NCBI RefSeq assembly: GCF_004798865.1
Contig: NW_025335268.1
Location: forward strand, 74,011,690 to 74,075,689
Origin: Varanus komodoensis
Taxonomy: Eukaryota > Chordata > Lepidosauria > Squamata > Varanidae
Direction of reading: 5' to 3'
Length of the DNA stretch: 64,000 nucleotides
Shown here: one piece after another, positions 49,501 to 58,090 of the stretch
Numbering within the stretch: position 1 is the stretch's first letter
How the letters are laid out: the number at the start of each line of letters is the position of its first letter
The notes under the pieces: model-generated
What the model was told of the DNA's origin: nothing
The model's database searches: none
What the model saw: the letters and a program-made list of their open reading frames with translations, nothing else
Position numbers and translations under genes: made by a program

Positions 49501-49930
49501 TACAATGAACACCTTGTGGAGAGCAGCCCGCCGAGCCCTTTGGAGCTGCCTCCCCTGGGAAGAGCCCTGCTGGACCCGGCCAGGCATCCAGCTAGTCCAG
49601 GACGCTGCCCACAGAGGGGCCAACTGCACCCTCCCGGCCAGGCTCCCCAGTAACTGGGAGACACGAGCGCACTGCTCTGATCCACACAGCCACGGGGCCA
49701 AGAGCCATAGAGAGCCTTCCCCCAGCGGCTTGGATTGCAATTCCCATTGCTCCCAGCCAGCTGCAGCCCAAAGCACTGCAAGAGCCCGGCTTGGTAAGCA
49801 CAGCTATAACGAGAATCCCAACGAAAACTTTGAGAGTGGATGAAGAAAGCAAGACGTTGACTCACCCAACAAAGGTTTTCAGGCTCGCAGCAGCCCCAAC
49901 GAGGACTCCGAAAAGCAGAAGTAGTTGCAT
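37522..49930 (-). CDS. CPA2: Pancreatic pro-carboxypeptidase A2
   Basis: Complete gene of eleven exons, 5' to 3': 49866-49930, 47118-47199, 46001-46135, 45382-45474, 43834-43935, 42559-42660, 40747-40857, 40491-40581, 39588-39787, 38618-38702, 37522-37709. The total is 1254 nt, 417 aa, with the same exon phases as CPA1; exon 4 is two codons shorter. It has a signal peptide ([16 protein letters not shown]), an activation peptide, then the M14 domain. Zinc ligands lie in GIHAREW and [59 protein letters not shown] and [15 protein letters not shown] are present. FSQTK and Ala in SFAFELRD mark CPA2; the Ala enlarges the S1' pocket so that bulky aromatic residues such as Trp are preferred (family knowledge). 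Activation probably occurs after the KK preceding QSSFNYG. Secreted by pancreatic acinar cells. Confidence 0.96.
38060..38250 (+). repeat. Unclassified dispersed repeat, copy 1
   Basis: Similar to the reverse complement of 55618-55810: both share a GGATAAAC start, a GGGAAGTT or GGAAGTTA middle, a TTTTTGGCAGC or TTTTGGCAGCG block and the ending GGAAGGATNAACATCCA. No open frame spans both. In CPA2's last intron. Confidence 0.5.
38815..39170 (+). mobile_element. L2 LINE 3' fragment
   Basis: Contains [20 protein letters not shown], then a diverged [15 protein letters not shown] region and a 3' UTR with AAGCCGTCCAGAGACTTTTA and AAATAAATAAATAG. It sits in CPA2 intron 9, about 110 bp from an exon. 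Confidence 0.75.
41685..41768 (+). repeat. 5S rRNA-derived segment (pseudogene or 5S SINE)
   Basis: A 43-nt stretch (41718-41760) aligns without gaps to the internal promoter of vertebrate 5S rRNA, with about 33 of 43 identical: AGCTAAGCAGG at the start (box A) and GGAGGGGAGACCGCCTG at the end (box C). The preceding CCTGAAC also fits 5S. The ends of a full 5S gene are not recognisable, so it is either a decayed 5S pseudogene or the head of a 5S-derived SINE. It lies in CPA2 intron 6. Confidence 0.65.
41769..42540. other. GC-rich CPA2 intron segment with no recognised feature
   Basis: Very GC-rich and open in several frames on both strands, as expected by chance at this composition. No conserved protein, splice pair or repeat was recognised. 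Confidence 0.5.
43435..43765 (-). mobile_element. Old L2-group LINE 3' fragment
   Basis: On the - strand it encodes a decayed [18 protein letters not shown] region, the counterpart of the L2 [20 protein letters not shown] motif, preceded by an EPSLKEGR-like stretch and followed by a 3' part with TTTTAAATACATAAATA. Much older than the 33 kb copy. In CPA2 intron 5. Confidence 0.6.
45820..45952 (+). mobile_element. CR1 LINE 3' fragment
   Basis: Contains GAAGGTGTTCAAGGACAGGC, GGGGGTCAGACTAGATGACC, TTCTGACTCACTC and a TTTCTCTGTTTCTATAT tail, the standard order of a CR1-group 3' end. In CPA2 intron 3, close to an exon. Confidence 0.8.
46530..46780 (+). mobile_element. CR1-group LINE fragment
   Basis: Carries GGTGGCTACTAGCCTTGCTG, CTAGTTGCTGGGGAGC and GCGCTGGACTGGACGGGCC, in the order of a common reptile CR1-type 3' region. 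Diverged. Confidence 0.55.
46845..46940 (+). mobile_element. CR1 LINE 3' terminus
   Basis: GGCCCCTTCCAACTGCATAA followed by ATTCTTTGATTGCATGATTC, the CR1 octamer-type tail. Confidence 0.75.
47800..48030 (-). mobile_element. CR1 LINE 3' fragments, two in tandem
   Basis: Two antisense starts, each with AGAAACA repeats followed by GCGAGTCAGAAGGGGTCTCC-type sequence (about 47803 and 47868). The second continues into GACGTCCAGCCTATCCTTGA. The first is cut short by the second, suggesting one inserted next to or into the other. CPA2 intron 1. Confidence 0.75.
48720..49500 (-). mobile_element. CR1 LINE 3' region, long antisense copy
   Basis: On the - strand it reads from a [18 protein letters not shown]-type coding remnant through [20 protein letters not shown] and [17 protein letters not shown] to the TCAGACTAGATGGCCCAGGA end and octamer tail. 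This is the C-terminal and 3' UTR part of a CR1-type element, partly still readable. CPA2 intron 1. Confidence 0.85.
49540..49775 (-). mobile_element. CR1-group LINE fragment
   Basis: On the - strand it contains GGACTAGCTGGATGCCTGGC and GGTCCAGCAGGGCTCTTCCC, matching the family piece at 46530. It lies just inside CPA2 intron 1. Confidence 0.5.
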
Positions 49931-49970
49931 CTTTGAAAAACGATCCAGGGAAATTAAGGTCCAGCTCAGC

Positions 49971-49980
49971 TGTATTTATT
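49971..49980 (-). promoter_or_regulatory. CPA2 TATA-like element
   Basis: AATAAATACA on the - strand, 41-50 nt before the CPA2 ATG, the same spacing as the clearer TATATAAA of CPA1. Confidence 0.45.
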
Positions 49981-50012
49981 GGTGGATGTGTCCAGCAGCT
50001 CCCCTCAGGCCC

Positions 50013-50034
50013 TTTCCCAGAGGGTCTCCAGGTG
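50013..50034 (-). promoter_or_regulatory. Candidate PTF1-type element upstream of CPA2
   Basis: Contains TTTCCCA (50013-50019) and an E-box CAGGTG (50029-50034) on the + strand, some 35-55 nt upstream of the TATA-like motif. The two half-sites of the acinar factor PTF1 are present, but their relative orientation differs from the classical arrangement. Confidence 0.3.
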
Positions 50035-50551
50035 CTGCATTCCCAGGCGAGTCAAAAGGTTCAAGGCACTGATAAGGCAGCATTGCTCCCTTGGAAGATG
50101 CAGCTGATCACACATGCTGATAATTACAGGGCGAGAGGCGTTCGAGCTGCAAGGTTGATACAAGGAAGCCCGAAATCACAGGCGTGCCAAGAGCAACATT
50201 GCTCTTTCCCAGCAATTAGCCACCGTGGCCAAGCCTCTGCGGAAGCACGGCCTGCCTGTGCAACTCTGAGCTGCCATCTCAAGGTCAAACGGCTCTTTTC
50301 CTTGCACCCGCCTCCCTGAAGGGCGCCTCACAGGCCAGCAGGGTCTGGAAAGGCAGGCCACTGGCGCTGGTTCCAGGCTCCGATGAACCGGTGCCACAGG
50401 GCCCTCCTTCAGTGAATCCACACGCACAGAGAACCCTTGTGCAGGAGCCCGTCCATCTCTGACGGGTTGACAAGCCCATGTTTAAAAGTGCAAAAATGCC
50501 ACGGCCACGTTTTGTGGGACACTTTGCAAGCTCAGGTGAGCGCATTCAATC

Positions 50552-50813
50552 CATCATGAGTCCATTCATTCATTCATTCATTTAATTTTTCGATTTATAT
50601 CCTGCCTTTTTCCTACAAAGGGCTCAAGGCAGCTTACATCTCCTCCTCCGTCTTATCCCCACAACAACAACCCTGCGAGGTAGGTTAGGCTGAGCATCTG
50701 TGACTGGCCCAAAGTCACCCAGTTGGCTCCATGGCTGAGCGGGGACTAGAACCCAGATCATCTGGGTCCCAGTCCCACACTCTTAACCACTGCACCACAC
50801 TGGCTCTCCATTG
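50552..50813 (-). mobile_element. Sauria-like tRNA-derived SINE with target duplication
   Basis: Antisense full-length copy: an ATGAATGA-type tail at the low end, CCTGCCTTTTTCCTACAAAG, the CCTACCTCACAGGG-type block (here CCCTGCGAGGTAGGTTAGGC), and the tRNA head with CACACTGGCTCTC at the high end. A 10-bp duplication GCATTCAATC flanks it at 50542-50551 and 50814-50823. Confidence 0.85.
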
Positions 50814-50823
50814 TGCATTCAAT

Positions 50824-50849
50824 CTCTCTCTCTCTCTCTCTCTCTCTCC
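50824..50849. repeat. CT microsatellite
   Basis: About 13 CT units directly beside the SINE's target duplication. Confidence 0.85.
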
Positions 50850-51754
50850 CCCTCCCTCCCTCCCCTCTGCCCTCTGCTCCCCTTGGGGTACCTGTTTCCT
50901 CTCCCTTCAAACTGTATGGATGCAACACCAGGCATTGCTCCTAGCGATAGAGCCGACTCCCGCAGGTTTCCTCCACATCATATGATGTTTAAAACATACT
51001 TCTAACCAGAGAATCTCGGCCAAATTCAGCTGAGTTCTTCCAAGATCTTACTGAGATGTGCAGAAAAGCGCAGCACACACAATTGTTGATGAATGAAAGA
51101 AGACGAATTGTTTATAATACCATCAAGCTGGAATGGAGAAAACGAAAAGAGAAATAAGAACTCGATTTGCTTGGCAGAGCTTTAAACAGGCGGGCACAAC
51201 GGAAGAGTCCCTGGGTTTCTCCTTGAAGCAGGCGCCGAGCATCTGGACTAGGCTTACTCCGGGCCTGGCTAGCGACTCATGGAAGACAAACATCAGGCAA
51301 CAGCAGCTTGAATGTTCTCCAGCAGAATAGCAAGCCTCGGTGTACTTTGCACGAACAAGTGGAACGTGTGCTAAATCCTCAGAAAGCGAGATGAAAATAG
51401 CCTGTTTCTTAGGGTTAGGATCCAAGGATAAACACAGCCATCCCAATAAGTCTGGGGTTAAAATACCTGATGGGGAACTGGCCCCCACAACTGCTTTAGA
51501 AGGAATAGGTCACTCACAATTTCTCAAAGGAAAAGGCATAGACCCAAAGTCTGCCGGGCACTGGGGGAAGGCTTCTAGTTCCCCACCCAAACCAAGTGCA
51601 TCCGTGTCATCGCGAGGAAGTCAAACGAGCCGGGCAAGAGCAAACCATGGAGCGGACTGAGAAGAAGACGCAACCCTCTGATTCTGGAGAAGAAGCAGTT
51701 TTTCTTTGGGGTGGCGGGGTGTCTGAGGTGGAAGCCTTTGCAATGCTGCTTTAT

Positions 51755-52380
51755 TTATTTGGAATTCTTATATGCCGCCCCATTCGCAAAAGCCTCTGGG
51801 CGGCTTCCAACAAAAATAAATAGCAATACAAATACATAAAAAAATGGAAACATCCTGGCATAAATATAAAATCAATAAATAAAATCAACAATTAAAATAA
51901 CGTTTAAATAAAAAGGTCTTGGCCTGGCGCCGAAAAACAAATAATGACGGCGCCAGGCAGACCTCTCTGGGGAGCGCATTCCATAGATGGGGCGCCACCG
52001 CAGAGAAAGCCCTCCTCCGGGTACTCACCCTCCTAATATCATTCATGGAGGGTTCCCGGAGAAGGGCATCTGTTGCTGATCTCAAGGGGCGGGAGGGCAT
52101 ATATGGGCGTAAGCGTTCCTTTAGTTATCCAGGTCCCAAGCTGTTGAGGGCTTTATAGGTGATAACCAACACCGTGAATTGGGCCCAGACTCAATGGGGA
52201 GCCAGTGGGGCTGACGGAGAACTGGGGTTATATGAGAACAACGCCCAGTCCCCATCAGCAGCCTGGCAGCTCTATTTTGCACCAATTGAAGTATCCGGAC
52301 CGTCTTCAAGGGCAGCCCCACGTAGAGCGCGTTACAGAAGTCTAATCAAGAAGTTACCAGTTTGTTCATTGCAGGCGGCC
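51755..52380 (-). mobile_element. L2 LINE 3' fragment, antisense
   Basis: On the - strand encodes the L2 ORF2 end: GLPLKTVRILQLVQNRAARL, then [40 protein letters not shown] and [20 protein letters not shown]. The reading frame shifts between the first and second parts. 3' UTR with CCGCCCAGAGG-type sequence at the low end. Confidence 0.88.
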
Positions 52381-52439
52381 CACGCAGACCTTCCGGAAGC
52401 CGGACGACTCTCACCAGTGGTACCTTCTTGAGAGGAAAT

Positions 52440-52500
52440 CCTAGAATCCTAGAATAGTAGAGCTGGACGGGGCCAGTGACCGACCTGTTGCATCTGGAAT
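52440..52500 (-). mobile_element. CR1 LINE 3' terminus
   Basis: CTAGAATCCTAGAATAGTAG then AGCTGGACGGGGCC, the antisense CR1 end. Only the terminal part remains. Confidence 0.65.
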
Positions 52501-52663
52501 GGCTCTAGTGTGGGAGAGCCGCCACCTCCCCAGGTCATGGGCTCCATTGCCTATACAATCCAGCCCATCAGAAGGCGCCATTTTCTAGGAGCCCACAAAT
52601 CTTTTCTCCTGCCCAACCTGGTGTAGCCAGCCATTTAAAATCGGACTCATTTGCCCTTTCTTT

Positions 52664-52706
52664 CATAGAATCATAGAACAGTAGAGTTGGAAGGGGCCAT
52701 GAAGGG
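52664..52706 (-). mobile_element. CR1 LINE 3' terminus abutting an L2
   Basis: CATAGAATCATAGAACAGTA then GAGTTGGAAGGGGCCATGAA, cut off directly by the L2 that follows. The L2 probably joined here by insertion or deletion. Confidence 0.75.
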
Positions 52707-53220
52707 GCCGTCAGCTTCACTGGCTCCCCATTGAAGTCCGGGCCCAATTCAAGGTGTCGGTGATGACCTATAAAGCCCTTAACGGCTTGGGTCCTGGTTA
52801 CCTGAAGGAGCGCTTACACCCTTATATGCCCAGCCGCCCCCTGAGATCGGCAGGAGAGGCCCTTCTCCGGGAGCCCTCCATGGAAGAAATTAGGAGGGTG
52901 GCTATTCGGAGGAGGGCCTTCTCTGCGGTGACGCCCAGTCTATGGAATGCGCTCCCCAGAGAGGTCCGCCTGGCACCGTCGTTATTTGTTTTTCGGCACC
53001 AGGCGAAGACCTTTTTATTTAAGCAGCATTTTAAATGTTAATATTATTGAATTTTATCTGGCCAGGGTGGCTTATTTTATATCTATTTTATATTGTATTT
53101 TTTTCTAATGTATATATTTTAATTTTTATTTATGTGGATTTAATTTCTTGTTGTAAGCCGCCCCGAGGCTTCAGCGAATGGGGCGGCATAAAAATGTTTT
53201 AATAAATAAATAAATAAATG
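52706..53220 (+). mobile_element. L2 LINE 3' fragment
   Basis: Begins at the LHWLPIE-type region and encodes [40 protein letters not shown] and [20 protein letters not shown] without stops, then the 3' UTR with TAAGCCGCCCCGAGGCTTCA and an AAATA tail. A fairly young copy, truncated at its 5' end next to the CR1 terminus. Confidence 0.9.
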
Positions 53221-53276
53221 AAGACCATCAATGTCCTACTCCATTTCAGTGGCCTTGCATGCAAAGGAAAAGTTAC

Positions 53277-53406
53277 CTTCCCGTGCATGTCCAGCTCCGA
53301 AGAAACCAACGGCATCACTCTGTTGATCGACAATTTCACGAGCTGATGGCAAGCAGATTGCTTCTTCTGGTCTTGAGAGCATTTGGTAAATATCCTTTGG
53401 GTTGTC
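53277..53406 (-). CDS. Orphan coding exon of unknown gene
   Basis: A 130-nt segment with a good acceptor (TTTATTCTGTAG) before it and a good donor (GGGAAG|GTAACT) after it on the - strand. Two frames are open throughout: one reads DNPKDIYQMLSRPEEA ... SDAVGFFGAGHARE; the other reads TTQRIFTKCSQDQKKQ ... SSELDMHGK. I do not recognise either. The DAVGFF motif loosely recalls the thioredoxin-like b domains of PDI-family or calsequestrin proteins, but one motif is not evidence enough. No neighbouring exon was found within 10 kb on this strand, so it may be a remnant of a lost gene, part of a gene with long introns, or chance. Confidence 0.3.
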
Positions 53407-53570
53407 CTACAGAATAAAGCAAACCATTATGGCATAGGCATAACCAAGCCTAACTTATAAGAATATTTTGGTGCCATTACATTATAATGGTTAAATACTC
53501 GTTCAATTATGTAAGAAGGGGAAGAGTTATGTCATGATAATAATTAAAATGGTAGGCGTGTCATAAGTGA

Positions 53571-53640
53571 AGCCGGCTGGAGCCGGGGGTCAGGCTAGAT
53601 GGCCTGGGAGACCCCTTCTGACTCGCTCTGTTTCTGTTTG
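53571..53640 (+). mobile_element. CR1 LINE 3' terminus
   Basis: GGGGGTCAGGCTAGATGGCC followed by CCTTCTGACTCGCTCTGTTT, the end of a CR1 element. Only about 70 bp remain. Confidence 0.75.
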
Positions 53641-54114
53641 TAAAAGAAAATCTTCTAACCCACATGGAGAGCCATTTTGGCTAAGGGACGGGATAGAAAT
53701 CAAGAAAATTAATTTTAAAAAAATCTATACTCCTGTTTTCCATGTAAAATACAAGCTGCACCATCTCACTGGACACTTTTAAATGACCTGAAATTAATTA
53801 ATGCACTTTAAAATAGCCTAACTCCAAGGTGCACACCTCTAGGCTCCCCTTGCAACTGACAATATTTTAAAAATACATTAATTAATTTCACTTGATTTAA
53901 AGAGGTCCTGCAGGTATTGACCACATGGTCCTCTTTAAATCAAGTGAATTTAAAGATTAATTAAGTAATTAATTAACCAGAGCAGCTTTGCATCAAGATT
54001 GTTTGAAGTGAGAGGAGAGGGGAAGGCCAAGGGAGGAAAAGAGCTGGACGAATGACCTGTACTCCACTCAGAGAAGTTCAGTTATTAGAGTGTTTAAAAG
54101 GGCACTAAACAATC

Positions 54115-54500
54115 ACATGAAACTCAACCCAGACAAGACGGAGGTCCTGTTGGTTGGCGGATCGGGCTTCGGAGAGGGTGGATTTGACCTGGTCCTGAAT
54201 GGTGCAACACTCCCTCTTAGGGATAAGGTCTGCAGCTTAGGAGTGCTCCTCGACCCGGAACTTTCTTTGGAAGCTCAGGTGACAGCGGTGGCGAGGAACG
54301 CCTTCCTTCAGCTTCGGCTGATTAATCAGCTNNNNNNNNNNNNNNNNNNNNNNNNNNNNNNNNNNNNNNNNNNNNNNNNNNNNNNNNNNNNNNNNNNNNN
54401 NNNNNNNNNNNNNNNNNNNNNNNNNNNNNNNTTATTGTGTTGTAAGCCGCTCCGAGGCTTCGGCAAGGGGCGGCATAGAAATGTTATAATAATAATAATA
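54115..54500 (+). mobile_element. L2 LINE interrupted by an assembly gap
   Basis: The left part (54115-54331) encodes KLNPDKTEVLLVGGSGFGEG to FLQLRLINQ and differs from the copy at about 33.77-33.98 kb at only some seven of 210 positions. The right part (54432-54500) is the 3' UTR end with an ATAATAATA tail. Between them lie 100 N. A young copy of the same subfamily as the 33 kb element. Confidence 0.88.
54332..54431. other. Assembly gap of 100 N
   Basis: Exactly 100 undetermined bases, a standard placeholder length, in the middle of an L2 element. Confidence 0.99.
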
Positions 54501-54615
54501 ATAATAAAAAAAATGCCCGTCTCGCCTTGTGTTGCAGGACTGCCTCCTTTCAGGGAAACACAGCAGAGGAATGTAAAAGAAACATAGAAATGCATGCAAT
54601 TTTTTGTGTGGGAAA

Positions 54616-54626
<11 letters not shown>

Positions 54627-54669
<43 letters not shown>
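54627..54669. repeat. TG microsatellite
   Basis: About 21 TG units preceded by a short TA run (54616-54626). Confidence 0.95.
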
Positions 54670-54671
<2 letters not shown>

Positions 54672-55097
54672 CTGCAAACCATTGGCAGCCTCCCCAAGGG
54701 GCTGGTTGGGCACCGTGAAGGGCGTCAGTCGCTGTCAGAGCAGGGACTGTGAAAGTCAGCTGTCCACCTGGCTTTCATACCCTCCAGGGGAAAAAATAAT
54801 CGCACTGTAAGGAAGACAGAACAAGCCCAAAAGGGACTGGGACCACGGCAAGGAAGGCAGCACCCAATCGCACCCCTCGGGCGCATGTGGAGAGGCTGCG
54901 GGTGGTCGGAAGAGCTGCAGAGGTTTTTGCCGCAGTTTGCCAGACAAGTCACAGGCCCCAGGTCTGTACCCACGGTGGGATTAGATGCCCCAGTTCAGAT
55001 GACACACCAACCCAGCATGGGTTAGAACAGCCCGTAGGCTCTCAGGATGGAGTGTTTGCAAAGCACAGGCCACTGCAGGCTTGTAACTGGGCTACAT

Positions 55098-55375
55098 TCA
55101 TAGAAACATGGAAACAGAGCGAGTCAGAAGGGGTCTCCGGGCCATCTAGTCTGACCCCGGCTCCAGCCGGCTCCGCTCACGACATGCCCACCATGTGTAC
55201 GTCCAGCCCATCCTTGAACACCCACACCGATGGGGCCTCAAGCACCTCCCGTGGAAGCCCATTCCACATCCTCGGGGTCCTGACTGTCAGGAAGTACTTC
55301 CTGGCCTCCAAATGGAACCTGGTTCCCTGAGCTTGGCTCCGTCGGAGCGCGTCCTGCCTTCCTCTGCAGGGACAC
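55098..55375 (-). mobile_element. CR1 LINE 3' fragment, antisense
   Basis: CATAGAAACATGGAAACAGA, then GCGAGTCAGAAGGGGTCTCC, GACATGCCCACCATGTG, and GACTGTCAGGAAGTACTTCC in the antisense CR1 order. Truncated at the coding end. Confidence 0.85.
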
Positions 55376-55617
55376 GACAGCCAATCATTGCTTGTTGTCC
55401 ATGGTAGGTTGTTGCATCATGCAAACCAAATCAACAGGTTCAGAGGAAATATGTACCTGTAAGTATCTAGATGAAAGCACAGCTATCAATAAATACAGTT
55501 ATGAGTAAGCTTCAGAAAATGCAGATCAAATATCCATTTATTTATCCATCTGCAGGTGGTATCTAAATAACATCCATTCAAATGCTGAAACCGTTGTTCG
55601 GTCCTTAATCTGCTGTG

Positions 55618-55815
55618 TTAGAGGAAATGGATGTTAATCCTTCCAATGTTGTAACAACAGTCTTTTCGCTGCCAAAAGGCACCAAAAATCCATTTACATT
55701 GGCCTTGTATTAACTTCCAAGCAACAGGTAAATAATTTAAAAGAACATGCGCATCACTAAATATAAAAGAGTATTCCAAAGCTAAGTTTATCCCTATTAT
55801 GACCTCCCCCGCATT
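55618..55815 (-). repeat. Unclassified dispersed repeat, copy 2
   Basis: Antisense relative of 38060-38250, with a shared GGATAAACTT start and GGAAGGATTAACATCC end. It has a run of codons ending INIHFL that may be chance. Confidence 0.5.
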
Positions 55816-56184
55816 GGACATTGCCAGAACAGGCCGCAGTGAGGCCCGCTGCGGCAAAGGAGGGCCCGACTCGGTGTGTGCAGAGCCTAGATGTTGGTGA
55901 AGCGGTGCAGTCACGTGCCAGCAGTGCTCCCCTTATCTGTTCCCAGTGCCGATCAACTGGGCAATGGAAGGGAGGCAGGCGAAGCCGCTGAATCAGCCCT
56001 CCACCATCTCAGGAGGGTGAGACGAGGGAACCCAGCAGCCCAGCTGCGTTCATACATTTCTAGTGCGTCCCACACTTGGCCGCACGGGCCTGTCATCTCT
56101 GTCTGCCTTCATCTTCCTCCAGACCAACCAGATGCAAAACAACTTTCCACAACTTAATCCACCGCAAAGGAAGGACCAAGCCAT

Positions 56185-56937
56185 GTGCTTGCAGTTTGCA
56201 GTAATGTGAAAAAGTATTGGATTAAAATGCATAAATGGCTAGAGGAAATGTTACAAAAATTTATTTATTTATTTATTTATTTATTTCAATGTATATCCTG
56301 CCTTTTTCCTACAAAGGGCTCAAGGCAGCTGACATCATTCTCCTCCTCCATCTTATCCCCACAACAACAACCCTGCGAGGTAGGTTGGGCTGAGCGTCTG
56401 CGACTGGCCCAAAGTCCCCCAGTGGGCTCCATGGCCGAGCGGGGACTCGAACCTGGATCGCCTGAGTCCCAGTCACAGCTCTTCACCACTACACCACACT
56501 GCCTCTCATCCTTAGCTTTTAAACCTGAAGTCTTCTTATTAGGCATTATATCTGTGGACATTAGTATACAAGAAATATATCTGATTTTACATGTAATTAC
56601 TGTGGCGAGGATTGCATTTGCTCAACACTGGAAAAGCGAAGAACCACCCACCGACGAACTGATCCTAAAAAAGATCTTGGACTGTGCGGAAATGGATAGA
56701 TTGACTTTATCACTGAAGAAGATACTGACTTCTATCAAACTTGGGACTCTTTTTATTATTGGCTAGAGAAACGGGACTTGGCTTAGACTTAAATATGTTT
56801 TTAAGTTATCATAAATGGAAAAAGAAGGGTGTGGGGGCTGACCCAGCGGGCTCGATGTTTTTGATGATGGATGTTGTTTGTAGTTTCCATTTGTTTTTGT
56901 TTTTAGGATTATAATTTCAAATAAAACTTATTTAAAA
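56185..56937 (+). mobile_element. L1 LINE 3' end, split by a SINE
   Basis: Encodes the C-terminal region of L1 ORF2: VKKYWIKMHKWLEEMLQK before the SINE and FKPEVFLLGIISVDI, ARIAFAQHWKSEEPPTDELI and KILDCAEMDRLTLSL after it, then a stop near 56764, a 170-bp 3' UTR and an A-rich tail (56934-56940). These match the conserved L1 C-terminus. 5' truncated. Confidence 0.88.
56258..56512 (-). mobile_element. Sauria-like SINE inserted in the L1
   Basis: Antisense copy with an ATTT-repeat tail, CCTGCCTTTTTCCTACAAAG, CCCTGCGAGGTAGGTTGGGC and a B box (complement GGTTCGAGTCC at 56443-56453). Its insertion splits the L1 reading frame. Target duplication not obvious. Confidence 0.88.
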
Positions 56938-57174
56938 AAAAGCCATGTGTTTGCACAGATTAAACCTTTCCTGCACTGCATTTGTTCAGCCAAAACACTT
57001 CCTGGTTGCTGGGTCAAATATCAATGTTTGCTTTGAGAATTTTGTGTACCAAGGAAATTATAAATGCAATTACAAATATGTGTTTATCTGGACTGCGCAG
57101 GTTCCCAACCGAGTGCTATATATCTTTCAGTCTGGAAGGACTTAGTAAGATCTTGGTAGCAGATATTCCTTTTC

Positions 57175-57557
57175 CAGGCTTGAGCAGCTGGTGGCCAATC
57201 GAGGCACAAGTGAGATGAGACCGATTCTCTGGATGCGTTTCAGTTGGGGTTCATTCTGGGTCAGGTCTTGGCACAGAAGCAGCGTTGGTTGCCCCACACA
57301 ATGACTGACGCTGGGAAAGAGACGGGGGCAGGGGAGGGTGATCCCGCTGGTATTCCCGGTTGTCCCCATGGCTTTTGATGCCACTGACCATGGAATCCTT
57401 CTGGGGCAGCTGGCTCAGCTGGGACAGGGCTGCTGCTGCAGTGCACAGACTCCTGCTTGGATAACAGGCTCCAGAGGGGGCTGCTTTGGGGATATTGGTT
57501 GATCCTGTGGATCTCCAGCATCGGATCCCACAGGGCTCTGTCTTGCCTCCCACACTA
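57175..57557 (+). mobile_element. Old L2-group LINE, 5' part of a split copy
   Basis: A decayed reverse-transcriptase region: LDAFQLGFILGQ corresponds to L2 LDPFQSGFRPGY, followed by a damaged segment like AFDTxDHGIL (ATGCCACTGACCATGGAATC) and GSHRALSCLPHY for PQGSILSPLLF. It is interrupted by a CR1 at 57558 and resumes at 58091. Confidence 0.7.
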
Positions 57558-58090
57558 TCATAGAAACATAGAAGCAGAGCGAGTCAGAAGGGATCTCCCG
57601 GGCCATCTAGTCTGACCCCTGGCTCCAGCCGGCTCCGCTCACGACATGCCCACCATGTGGACGTCCAGCCTATCCTTGAACACCCGCACCGATGGGGTCT
57701 TAGCGACCTCTCGTGGAAGCCCATTCCACACCCTCGGGGTCCTGACTGTCAGGAAGTGCTTCCTGGCATCCAAATGGAACCTGGGTTCCCTGAGCTTTGC
57801 TCCGTTGGAGCGCATCCTGCTTCCTCTGCAGGGGAGAACAGGTCTCTCCCCACCTCCATGTGACACCCCCTCACATACCTGTATGTGGCCAACAGATCCC
57901 CTCCGAGTCTCCTCTTCTCCAGGCTGAAGAGACGCAGTTCCTTCAGTCTCGCCTCATACGGCATCCCCTGCAAACCAGCCACCAACCCTGTGGCCGTACG
58001 CCGCACTAACTCCAACCTGGCTTTATCCTTTCTGTAATGAGGGGCCCAAAACTGAGCACAATACTCCAGTTGCAGGCGCACCAGAGTCAT
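57558..58090 (-). mobile_element. CR1 LINE inserted into the old L2
   Basis: Antisense copy from CATAGAAACATAGAAGCAGA to GCGCACCAGAGTCATA, with the coding remnant [17 protein letters not shown] and [20 protein letters not shown]. The L2 sequence continues on both sides, so the CR1 is the later insertion. Confidence 0.85.
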
